From Sphingomonadaceae bacterium (GTDB lineage Bacteria > Pseudomonadota > Alphaproteobacteria > Sphingomonadales > Sphingomonadaceae), in contig JACVCM010000120.1 of assembly GCA_016742125.1 (NCBI GenBank), positions 1-7,181 on the forward strand: 7,181 nucleotides of DNA, read 5' to 3'. Position numbers and translations under genes: made by a program. Position 1 is the stretch's first letter, and every line of letters starts with the position of its first letter. The notes under the pieces were generated by a model that saw only the letters and a program-made list of their open reading frames with translations, did not search any database and was not told the origin of the DNA. Below, in pieces: positions 1 through 6,131 of this stretch.

Positions 1-2
1 GG

Positions 3-116
3 GCGCCGGGACCACTCATCAGCCACTTTACCGGCGTGAACGCGGGAACCCTGCCCTGCCCTGTGATGGTTATTCCGGGTTCGTTGAGCGACGAGCGACT
101 GGATGCGTTGAGCTAG
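3..116 (+). CDS. C-terminal tail of an unidentified plus-strand gene
   Basis: An open plus-strand frame enters from the left edge and ends at TAG (114-116), giving about 37 residues that include TGVNAGTLPCPVMVIPG and end in SDERLDALS. The hydrophobic CPVMVIPG strand followed by a charged, helical end looks like a natural protein C-terminus. It faintly resembles the last strand of universal stress proteins, but the preceding residues do not fit that family well, so I do not name it. It is convergent with rnr, and the two stop codons share the palindrome CTAG at 113-116. The antisense frame is also open here but has no start codon after the rnr stop. Existence is moderately supported and function is unknown. 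Confidence 0.42.
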   Translation, partial: APGPLISHFTGVNAGTLPCPVMVIPGSLSDERLDALS

Positions 117-2374
117 CGCTTCTTGCCCTGGTGGCGGATGTTTTTGGGTCTGCCTCGTTTGCCGACATCATATTTCCGCGTCTTGTCTTTATGCCTGGGG
201 GGCTGTGGAGCATAACTGCCGCCTTCGGGCAGTTCGAAGCGCAGCGAACCTGAAACCGGGTTTGCCTCAGCCAATCGAAGCTCAAGCCGCATGCCGGGGC
301 GATACTCCTGCCTCGTTTTCTCGCCGATCAACGTCTGGCTGGCTTCATCAAAGTGGAAATAGTCCTTGCCAAGTATTGAGACCGGAACCAAACCGTCGCC
401 ACCAACACCCTCAACTGTCGCAAAAAATCCGAAATTCTGGACGCCGGTGATGCGCGCCTGGACCACCTGGCCCACCTGTGCTGACAGAAACGCCGCGATA
501 TACCGGTCGGTGGTTTCGCGTTCTGCTTCCATCGCGCGGCGTTCGGTGCGGCTGATCGCTTCCGAGGTTGCGGCGAGTTTTGCGATTGCCCCTTCGGTCA
601 GGCCGGTCGCCGGTTCAACCCCGGCAATTTTGGGCTTGGGCATTTCCAGACCATAGGCACTCACCAACGCGCGGTGGACAATGAGGTCGGCATAGCGGCG
701 GATTGGCGAGGTAAAATGCGCGTAACTGCCCAGCGATAGCCCGAAATGGCCCACATTGGTCGGGCCATAATAGGCTTGGGTCTGGCTTCGGAGCACGGCT
801 TCCATGATTTGCGGGCGGATTTCCTCGTCGATGATTTTTGCGAGGATCGCGTTAAAGGTTTCCGGCTTTATAACCTGTCCCAGCGCGAAATCGATGTCGA
901 AGGTTTTCAGATAGTCCTTGAGCGCAACAAGCTTTTCACGGCTCGGCGGTTCGTGTGCGCGGTAGATGAGCGACGATTTCTTCGCTTCGAGCGCCTTGGC
1001 CGCGGCCACATTGGCAGCGATCATGAAATCCTCCACCAGCCGGTGCGCTTCCAATTGCTCGCGTTCCGCAACCCCGGTAACGCGGCCCTGCTCATCCAGT
1101 GTGATCCGTTTTTCAGGCAGATTCAGTTCGAGCGGCGCGCGCTTGTGTCGTGCCCGCGCCAACAGCCGCCAGCAGGCCCAGAGCGGCTTCAGTGCGGTTT
1201 CCAGCAACGGATTTTCCATCCTGCCATCGATGGCCGCCTGCGCGTCGGGATAAGGAATATTGGCAGAAATCCGCGCCACAGCGCGGGTAAAGCGCCATGA
1301 CGTCACCTGTCCGGTTTTGCCGATTTTCAGGTGGCAGGCAATGACCGCACGGTCTTCCCCGGCCCTTAGCGAGCATTTGTCCGACGACAATGCGTGCGGT
1401 AGCATCGGCACCACCAGATCAGGAAAATAAACGCTATTTCCCCGCTTTTCGGCTTCGCGGTCGAGCGTACTGCCGGGACGCACATAATAGCTCACATCAG
1501 CAATCGCGACTATAGCATTGAAACCACCAGTTTCTTCGTCGTGCGCTGCCCATATCGCATCGTCGAAATCGCGCGCGTCGCGCGGGTCGATGGCGATGAT
1601 GGGGAGGTGGCGCAAATCTATCCGATGGTCGGCGGTGACAGGCAGCTTGCTGACGGTCGCCGCCTCGCGCTCGGCGGCTTCGGGCATTTCGAACGGGATG
1701 CCATATTTATGGATGGCGATCAGGCTGAAGCTTTTCGGCGCAAAGGGATCGCCCAGCACCTGCGTCACCCGCGCCGATTTGCGTTGCTGGTTGCCGGTGA
1801 GTTCGGCCAGGACCAGATCGCCAGGCTTCGCATCGCCAATGTCGCCAATCTGGGTGTCGAACCGTGATTTCTTGTCGACCGATTTCAGCCAGAAGCGTCC
1901 ATTCTCGCTGCCTTCAACGACGCCCAATATCTGCGCCGCGCCTTTGGCGAGTTTCTTCATGACATGCGCGACGAGCCCCGGCCCGCGCTCTTCGGTACGC
2001 GCCAGTATCCGGTCGCCGATACCGAGCGCGCCGCGTTTGCCCTTGGCCTCAATAACCCGGATTTTCGGGAGCGGGATGCCCTCTGCCTCCCAACGCTCGG
2101 GCACTGCAACGGGCTGATTGCCGTCGATGTCGACGATTCTAAGCACCGTAACCTTGGGCACCCCACCCATCTTGTGAAAGGCAGTCTTGCTGCCGTCAAT
2201 CAGCCCCTCTTCAGCCATGTCCTTAAGTAAGGCCTTCAGCGCAATCTTCTCATTGCCCTTCAGCCCGAATTCGCGCGCAATTTCACGCTTTCCGGCAGGT
2301 TCCCTGCTCTCATTGATAAACGCAATGATCTGATCGCGCGTTGGCAGGCCGAGATTGAAAGACTTTTTTGCCAT
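113..2374 (-). CDS. rnr: Ribonuclease R (3'-5' exoribonuclease)
   Basis: 753 residues, a usual length for alphaproteobacterial RNase R. This processive, cytoplasmic 3'-5' exoribonuclease degrades structured RNA and takes part in RNA quality control. Visible domains in order are an N-terminal winged-helix segment (about 8-65), OB/cold-shock-like domains (about 75-210), the RNB catalytic domain (about 245-590), an S1 domain (about 640-725) and a Lys/Arg-rich tail. The RNB motif DPRDARDFDDA supplies the four metal-binding aspartates (D263, D269, D271, D272). The second hallmark, YAHFTSPIRRYADL, is intact. I chose ATG at 2374 (MAKKSFNLGLP); a longer frame from GTG at 2410 adds 12 residues encoded by the adjacent inverted repeat and is unlikely. 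The start shares one base with the stop of the upstream small gene (TAATG), and a GGTGG sequence 8-12 nt upstream may be its ribosome-binding site. It lies last in the phaR-proS-rnr run. Confidence 0.96.
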   Translation of the reverse strand: MAKKSFNLGLPTRDQIIAFINESREPAGKREIAREFGLKGNEKIALKALLKDMAEEGLIDGSKTAFHKMGGVPKVTVLRIVDIDGNQPVAVPERWEAEGIPLPKIRVIEAKGKRGALGIGDRILARTEERGPGLVAHVMKKLAKGAAQILGVVEGSENGRFWLKSVDKKSRFDTQIGDIGDAKPGDLVLAELTGNQQRKSARVTQVLGDPFAPKSFSLIAIHKYGIPFEMPEAAEREAATVSKLPVTADHRIDLRHLPIIAIDPRDARDFDDAIWAAHDEETGGFNAIVAIADVSYYVRPGSTLDREAEKRGNSVYFPDLVVPMLPHALSSDKCSLRAGEDRAVIACHLKIGKTGQVTSWRFTRAVARISANIPYPDAQAAIDGRMENPLLETALKPLWACWRLLARARHKRAPLELNLPEKRITLDEQGRVTGVAEREQLEAHRLVEDFMIAANVAAAKALEAKKSSLIYRAHEPPSREKLVALKDYLKTFDIDFALGQVIKPETFNAILAKIIDEEIRPQIMEAVLRSQTQAYYGPTNVGHFGLSLGSYAHFTSPIRRYADLIVHRALVSAYGLEMPKPKIAGVEPATGLTEGAIAKLAATSEAISRTERRAMEAERETTDRYIAAFLSAQVGQVVQARITGVQNFGFFATVEGVGGDGLVPVSILGKDYFHFDEASQTLIGEKTRQEYRPGMRLELRLAEANPVSGSLRFELPEGGSYAPQPPRHKDKTRKYDVGKRGRPKNIRHQGKKR

Positions 2375-2802
2375 TACAACACACCACCAATTTGGTTCGC
2401 ACGAAGACACGAAGACACGGAAGATTGCCGGTCGTTCAGTAGGCGTTTGATGCCGTCCTTGAACATGGGGGTACCAAAATTAATGACGAAGCCATGCGTC
2501 AGGTTGGTCAGCCGAAGATAGGTGATTACCTGTTTTGCGTGCACAGGCAGGGTCCTGTCCACCGACTTGATTTCCAGAATGATACGCTTTTCAACCAACA
2601 GATCGATACGGAAAGCCGAAGACAAACGAACGCCGTCATATTCGATATCGATCGACACTTGCCGCTCGACCGTAAGGCCCTGCTCTACCAACTTGGCAGC
2701 GAGTATTGCCTCATACGCGCTTTCCAAAAGGCCCGAACCGATATCTTTATGGAGCTTGAAAGAGGCGTCCACGATCAGGGAGCAGATATGTTCAATTTCC
2801 AT
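2374..2802 (-). CDS. GxxExxY protein (PD-(D/E)XK nuclease-like family)
   Basis: 142 residues. The family signature GLLESAY is at residues 24-30. A PD-(D/E)XK-like core follows: FRID with D67, ILEIKS with E77 and K79, then Q91 in AKQVITYLRL. This matches the GxxExxY family (as I recall, TIGR04256 / Pfam PDDEXK_3). The fold predicts a metal-dependent nuclease or nuclease-derived protein; no physiological role is established to my knowledge. The family-like part ends near GIKRLLN (117-123); the last 19 residues run through the left inverted repeat and look like read-through. The ATG at 2802 follows GAAGAGGGCAGG, a good ribosome-binding region. It lies between proS and rnr inside a repeat-bounded unit, and its TAA overlaps the rnr ATG. 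This arrangement suggests a small mobile or selfish cassette, which is inference. Family assignment is firm; any activity is unproven. Confidence 0.88.
   Translation of the reverse strand: MEIEHICSLIVDASFKLHKDIGSGLLESAYEAILAAKLVEQGLTVERQVSIDIEYDGVRLSSAFRIDLLVEKRIILEIKSVDRTLPVHAKQVITYLRLTNLTHGFVINFGTPMFKDGIKRLLNDRQSSVSSCLRANQIGGVL
2394..2423. repeat. Left inverted repeat of the GxxExxY cassette
   Basis: It reads GGTTC, then GCACGAAG, ACACGAAG and ACACGGAAG: three near-identical units of 8 bp, the last with one extra G. Its reverse complement matches 2811-2839 with two mismatches and one indel. It encodes part of the C-terminal tail of the small protein and ends beside the rnr ribosome-binding region. 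Confidence 0.85.
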
Positions 2803-2810
2803 CCTGCCCT

Positions 2811-2839
2811 CTTCGTGCCTTCGTGTCTTTGTGCGAACC
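2811..2839. repeat. Right inverted repeat of the GxxExxY cassette
   Basis: It reads CTTCGTGC, CTTCGTGT and CTTTGTGC, then GAACC: three 8-bp units and a 5-bp end. It is the inverted partner of 2394-2423. It lies between the proS stop codon and the small gene's start, so a transcript would carry both arms as a long-range stem of about 29 bp. Confidence 0.85.
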
Positions 2840-4369
2840 CTAATAAGTCCGTCCGATGAGAATCCGTTCGACCGCCGGTTCACCGGTGAAAAAGCATTTG
2901 CCGTCGGTCGGTGCGGCGTCGAGCGGGCTGTTGCGCATGGTGAGTTTGAGGGCTTTGAGTTGCTCGACGATCTTGTCGAGCGCCGCGCCGCTGGGTTTCG
3001 CCCACTGGACCTCGACCCAGCCTGCAAAACCCGCTTCATCGCCTTTAAAATGTGCGGCAAGGTCGGTGACGTCACGGCGGATGTTGGCTTCCATGCGGGC
3101 TTTCGCCTCGGCATGCAGACTCGACTGAATTTCTTCCAGCATCGTTGCGGCGCTCACAACAAATTCGTCGCGCGGCGTAAAGGCTGTCGCTAGTTTGCCG
3201 TCGTCCTTGTACAACCGGTCTCGACGCAGCACGGCGGCTTTGCCTTCGCCGACATCGCGCGGGCCGACTTCGACAATGATCGGAGCGCCCTTTTTGACCC
3301 ATGCCCAGCGCTTGTTCGACGCCTTGATCGCCTTGGTATCGAGCAACACGCGCAGTTGTTCGCCAAAGGCAGTGTGCTTCAGCAATTCAGCGCGCAAATT
3401 GCGGCAATAATCGAGAACCGCGTCATCTTCATCATTGTCGCGCAGCATCGGCACGATCACGATCTGGTGTGGTGCAATTTGGGGCGGACAGCGAAGGCCG
3501 TCATCGTCGCCATGCGTCATGATGACACCGCCGATCATGCGCGTCGAAACACCCCAACTGGTGGTGTGCGCGAATTGCTGGCCGCCGTCCTTGTCCTGAT
3601 ATTTGATGCCGGACGCTTCGGCAAAGCCTGTGCCGAGATAATGCGAGGTTCCGGCCTGCAGCGCCTTGCCGTCCTGCATCATCGCTTCGATGCTGTAGGT
3701 CGCGACGGCACCCGGGAAACGCTCATTCTCCGGCTTTTCACCTGCCACCACCGGCATCGCCAGCGGGCCTTCGGCAAAGGCGCGATACATTTCGAGCGCG
3801 CGCATGGTTTCTTTCATCGCGTCATCACGGTCGACATGCGCGGTATGTCCCTCCTGCCATAGAAACTCGCTGGTTCGCAGGAACATCCGCGTCCGCATTT
3901 CCCAGCGCACGACATTGGCCCATTGATTGACCATCAACGGCAGGTCGCGCCAGCTCTGGACCCAGCGGCTCATCGCAGCGCCGATCACGGTTTCGGATGT
4001 CGGACGAACGACCAGTGGCTCTTCCAGCCTGGAGTTGGGGTCCGGAATCAGTTTGCCCTTGCCGTCGCCGATCAACCGGTGATGTGTAACGACTGCCATT
4101 TCCTTGGCAAAACCCTCGACATGGTCAGCTTCTTTCTCAAAAAAGGACAGCGGGATAAACAGAGGGAAATAGCAGTTTTCGACACCCGCAGCCTTGATCT
4201 CGGCATCCATCAGTTTCTGAATGCGCTCCCAGATGCCATAGCCCCATGGCCTGATAACCATGCAGCCGCGCACACCCGATTCCTCGGCCAGATCGGCTTC
4301 CGAAATGACTTCCTGATACCAGCTCGCAAAATTTTGCGCACGAGTGACACTTAAAGCATGTTTTATCAA
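2840..4369 (-). CDS. proS: Prolyl-tRNA synthetase, archaeal/eukaryotic type
   Basis: 509 residues. This cytoplasmic enzyme attaches proline to tRNA(Pro) using ATP. Class II signatures are visible: motif 2 region FLRTSEFLWQEGHTAH (164-179) and motif 3 region GGVIMTHGDDDGLRCPP (280-296), with PTSET at 123-127. The anticodon-binding domain follows from about 300 to 400, then a C-terminal domain to the end, GRTY. There is no editing (INS) domain of the common bacterial form between motifs 2 and 3, and the C-terminal extension with a final tyrosine marks the archaeal/eukaryotic-like type. In archaeal members this extension binds zinc through four cysteines; here only C492 of KCFFTGEPA is visible. 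The start is TTG at 4369 with GGA seven bases upstream; the frame closes at 4390-4388 without an ATG, and the next ATG would cut into the catalytic domain. It sits 37 nt behind phaR. A TTGACA (4429-4424) and a TAAAAT (4402-4397) lie in the phaR end but 21 bp apart, so a separate promoter is doubtful. Confidence 0.95.
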   Translation of the reverse strand: MIKHALSVTRAQNFASWYQEVISEADLAEESGVRGCMVIRPWGYGIWERIQKLMDAEIKAAGVENCYFPLFIPLSFFEKEADHVEGFAKEMAVVTHHRLIGDGKGKLIPDPNSRLEEPLVVRPTSETVIGAAMSRWVQSWRDLPLMVNQWANVVRWEMRTRMFLRTSEFLWQEGHTAHVDRDDAMKETMRALEMYRAFAEGPLAMPVVAGEKPENERFPGAVATYSIEAMMQDGKALQAGTSHYLGTGFAEASGIKYQDKDGGQQFAHTTSWGVSTRMIGGVIMTHGDDDGLRCPPQIAPHQIVIVPMLRDNDEDDAVLDYCRNLRAELLKHTAFGEQLRVLLDTKAIKASNKRWAWVKKGAPIIVEVGPRDVGEGKAAVLRRDRLYKDDGKLATAFTPRDEFVVSAATMLEEIQSSLHAEAKARMEANIRRDVTDLAAHFKGDEAGFAGWVEVQWAKPSGAALDKIVEQLKALKLTMRNSPLDAAPTDGKCFFTGEPAVERILIGRTY

Positions 4370-4406
4370 AATCTTGTCCGCGAATTCTTATATATGATTT
4401 TAGCTG

Positions 4407-4964
4407 TCAGCCGTCCGATAGCCTGTCAATTTTGGCTTGCAAGAATTCCATTTGCCGTTTGAGATCCTCGAGGCTTTCTTCCTTGTCGGGCTTTTTCCCG
4501 GTCAAATTGGCAAGATTGGGCATCAGCGCTTCCCGAGCCGATCGCATGAACTCGATATTCTGTTTTGCGATATGACCGAAAGGTCCGGAGGTAATGGCTG
4601 TCTCAATGGCATCCTGAACCTGTTTCTGGTTCTTGCGGAAATTTTCCATCGAGCTTTCGAGAAACTGGGGAACCATCCCCTGCATCGAATCCCCGTACAT
4701 CGATATCAGCTGTTTCAGAAAACCAACCGGTAGCATCTGCTGTCCGCTATTTTCCTCTTCCATGATGATCTGCGTCAACACGCCATGCGTGATGTCCTCG
4801 TTAGTCTTGGCATCGAGGACCTGAAAGTCGATCTCTTTCCGGGTCAGGTCGGCCAGAAAATCCAGCGTGATATATTTGGACGACTGCGTGTTGTAGAGCC
4901 GACGGTTGGCGTATTTCTTTATGACGATCGGACCGTCACCATTTTTGCTGGCTGCGCGTGCCAT
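4407..4964 (-). CDS. phaR: Polyhydroxyalkanoate synthesis repressor PhaR
   Basis: 185 residues. PhaR is a DNA-binding regulator that also binds polyhydroxyalkanoate granules and represses phasin and its own gene in studied bacteria. The N-terminal PHB/PHA accumulation regulator DNA-binding domain covers about 13-73, with the typical IKKYANRRLYNT start and the YITLDFLADL segment. The granule-associated region follows (about 75-115: MLPVGFLKQLISMYGDSM and QFLESSMENFRKNQ). The C-terminus (about 163-183) is a charged, probably coiled-coil helix. I chose ATG at 4964 (MARAASKNG) because AAAGGA lies 10 nt upstream and family proteins begin near there; the frame extends to 5063 but that stretch resembles no PhaR. 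No pha biosynthesis gene lies in the window, so phaR appears to head an operon with proS and rnr. A TGCA-C-TGCA dyad 53 bp upstream may be an autoregulatory site. Confidence 0.95.
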   Translation of the reverse strand: MARAASKNGDGPIVIKKYANRRLYNTQSSKYITLDFLADLTRKEIDFQVLDAKTNEDITHGVLTQIIMEEENSGQQMLPVGFLKQLISMYGDSMQGMVPQFLESSMENFRKNQKQVQDAIETAITSGPFGHIAKQNIEFMRSAREALMPNLANLTGKKPDKEESLEDLKRQMEFLQAKIDRLSDG

Positions 4965-5016
4965 GAACCGGTTTTCCTTTCGGGATAAGCAGTCCGTCAG
5001 TAGCACCAGTTTATCA

Positions 5017-5025
5017 TGCACTGCA
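5017..5025. promoter_or_regulatory. Candidate PhaR autoregulatory operator (TGCA-C-TGCA)
   Basis: A perfect 4-bp dyad around one central base, read on the minus strand as TTGCAGTGCA, begins two bases after a TATATG that could be the phaR -10. An operator over the transcription start suits a repressor. PhaR proteins are described, from memory, as binding TGC-rich sequences. The link to PhaR is inference. Confidence 0.3.
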
Positions 5026-5165
5026 ACATATAGACTGGGCAGGCAATTTGCGTGTCGAATCATCGGGCGGTGGACTTGGAAGCTTACATTTTGATGGGGA
5101 TGGGGGAAATCAGCCGGTCAGCGGCCCGAAAGGAGGCCGTTTCACGAAAAATACGAAATTTTTTC

Positions 5166-5194
5166 GACAAACGACATGTCGCGCGGCGTTTGTC
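5166..5194. repeat. Stem-loop dyad with embedded palindrome
   Basis: GACAAACG (5166-5173) and CGTTTGTC (5187-5194) form a perfect 8-bp stem around 13 bases. Inside it CGACATGTCG (5172-5181) is a perfect 10-bp palindrome. A further weaker stem, CGAAAAA (5145-5151) with TTTTTCG (5160-5166), lies directly to the left. It could be an operator or a hairpin; no run of T follows that would make it a typical terminator. Confidence 0.45.
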
Positions 5195-5326
5195 ATTATC
5201 AATCACATTTTATTTTCCGATTGGTATTAAGTTTGCGGATTTTTTTCCTTTTCGCACTTTCCTATCTTTGCAGATTTACTTTGGTGGGCGATCAGGTCAC
5301 GGTTTTGGCTCCATAACTGGCTCTGA

Positions 5327-5355
5327 CGCAACAAGTGCGGGCCGCACCTCTTGCG
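5327..5355. repeat. 29-bp imperfect palindrome upstream of the TonB receptor gene
   Basis: Symmetric about base 5341: CGCAA, three unpaired bases, GTGCGG, central G, CCGCAC, three unpaired bases, TTGCG. Eleven of fourteen arm positions pair. It ends 71 bp before the receptor ATG, so it could be a regulator site or a hairpin in the mRNA leader. Confidence 0.5.
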
Positions 5356-5374
5356 CCATTGGGAGAAATTGACG

Positions 5375-5389
5375 TAACGGGCCGCGTTA
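5375..5389. repeat. 15-bp GC-centred dyad near the receptor start
   Basis: TAACGGGCCGCGTTA has 5-bp arms (TAACG and CGTTA) around GGCCG, and directly follows TTGACG (5369-5374), a possible -35. It shares a GGGCCG core with the palindrome 40 bp upstream. Such a short dyad could arise by chance. Confidence 0.3.
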
Positions 5390-5426
5390 ACTCAAAATGA
5401 ATGAAATAGCTGGGGAGCTACATAGA

Positions 5427-6121
5427 ATGAAGAAGTCGCGTTTGTTGGTTGCCGGTTCGGCAATCTGTCTTGCAGCCTTTGCGTCCGTTCCCGTCATGGC
5501 CCAAGAGGAGGCGCCCGCCTCCGAAGAAGCAGTGGCAGATGACGAAGATACGGGTGAACAAATCGTAGTTACCGGTTCACGCATTTCGCGTCCGAACCTG
5601 AAGGCATCGATTCCGATTACGTCTTTGGGTGAAGAGTTGACCGAAACAGGTCAAATTTCAGTTGGTGACCAGCTGAACCAGTTGCCGCAGCTTCGTTCGA
5701 CTTTCAGCCAGGCAAACTCGACGCGTTTTATCGGCACGGCCGGCCAGAACTTTCTCGACCTTCGCGGTCTTGGAACGGACCGCACCCTGGTCCTGGTGAA
5801 TAACCGTCGTCATGTTTCGACAACGCCCGGTTCGTTCCGCTGGGACGTCAACAACGTACCTTCCGATCTGGTTCAGCGGGTGGACGTTGTCACGGGCGGC
5901 AACTCGGCTATCTACGGTTCCGACGCCGTCGCAGGTGTCGTAAACTTCGTTCTTCGCCGCGACTATGACGGTATCCAGCTGCGCGGGCAGGCCGGTGTCT
6001 CCGACGAAGGCGATAGCGGCTCGGTTTTCCTGAGCGGAATTGCCGGCAAGAACTTTGCCGACGGTCGCGGCAACATAACCCTTGCCGTCGAATATTCGAA
6101 ACAGGATGCGCTGTTTGTGCT
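5427..6121 (+). CDS. TonB-dependent outer-membrane receptor, N-terminal fragment (broken)
   Basis: About 231 native residues of a protein family usually 900-1000 residues long. It would take up a scarce compound (siderophore, vitamin or oligosaccharide; substrate not deducible) across the outer membrane using TonB energy. It begins with a signal peptide (MKKSRLLVAGSAICLAAF, probable cleavage after VMA), an acidic linker and a TonB-box-like QIVVTGSRI (residues 47-55). The plug domain follows, with LGTDRTLVLVNNRR, VQRVDVVTGG and AIYGSDAVAGVVNFVLRR. The first barrel strands start at ITLAVEYSKQDALF. Near residue 230 family-like sequence ends; the frame continues to a stop at 6306-6308, but those last 60 or so residues are antisense to a DUF2238 gene and are not receptor. 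I chose ATG at 5427, with GGAG nine bases upstream and an immediate signal peptide, over an ATG at 5397. Nearly all of the barrel is missing. Confidence 0.88.
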
Positions 6122-6131
6122 CGATCGCGCC
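6118..6131. other. Breakpoint joining two truncated genes
   Basis: Receptor-like plus-strand coding (through DALFVLDR) and DUF2238-like minus-strand coding (through DAQKAVALPTLGA) both end in these bases, around GCTCGATCGCGC. Hand-counted GC rises from 31/60 in line 5641 to 43/60 in line 6121 and 41/60 in line 6481. The exact breakpoint cannot be fixed by eye. Confidence 0.7.

Larger units (their letters stand above)
2394..2839 (-). mobile_element. Repeat-bounded GxxExxY cassette between proS and rnr
   Basis: A 446-bp unit bounded by inverted repeats (2394-2423 and 2811-2839) holds nearly all of the GxxExxY gene. The right end stops exactly one base before the proS TAG (2840-2842). The left end lies 19 bp upstream of the rnr start codon. 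I see no transposase and no clear target-site duplication, so this is not a classical insertion sequence. It would have to move with help supplied elsewhere, perhaps involving the encoded nuclease-like protein (inference). Confidence 0.55.
4965..5426. other. Divergent intergenic region between phaR and the TonB receptor gene
   Basis: No convincing gene is present: short frames here have no recognisable protein features. The stretch must hold the start signals of both genes. Positions 5140-5275 are rich in A/T runs. On the plus strand TTGTCA (5190-5195) is followed 15 bp later by TATTTT, a weak promoter candidate for the receptor that would give a leader of about 200 nt. TTGACG (5369-5374) lies nearer but has no good -10. 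On the minus strand TATATG (5032-5027) is a possible -10 for phaR without a good -35. Four dyad symmetries are listed separately. Confidence 0.7.

Noticed and set aside
746..2230. Several plus-strand open frames of up to 199 codons
   Set aside because: All are antisense to the well-supported rnr coding region and reflect its GC-rich codon use.
2375..2410. Longer RNase R start (GTG at 2410) adding 12 residues
   Set aside because: The added residues are encoded by the cassette repeat and cysteine/tryptophan-rich sequence unlike RNase R; the ATG at 2374 gives a normal N-terminus.
2394..2839. CRISPR array or classical insertion sequence
   Set aside because: The octamer repeats are tandem without spacers and the unit has no transposase or visible target duplication.
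2803..3114. Long extension of the GxxExxY reading frame into proS
   Set aside because: The extra 104 residues are out-of-frame proS sequence with no protein features; the family begins at the ATG at 2802, which has a good ribosome-binding site.
2522..3193. Plus-strand open frame of 223 codons
   Set aside because: It lies antisense to the GxxExxY gene and the 3' end of proS, and its sequence shows no recognisable domain.
4370..4440. Separate proS promoter from TTGACA (4429-4424) and TAAAAT (4402-4397)
   Set aside because: The 21-bp spacing is too long for a standard promoter; noted only as weak.
4965..5063. Upstream extension of PhaR
   Set aside because: The added residues do not resemble PhaR N-termini, and the ATG at 4964 has a suitable AGGA.
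5048..5372. Short plus-strand frames in the phaR-receptor spacer
   Set aside because: Low-complexity translations, no good ribosome-binding site, and they cross A/T-rich regulatory sequence.
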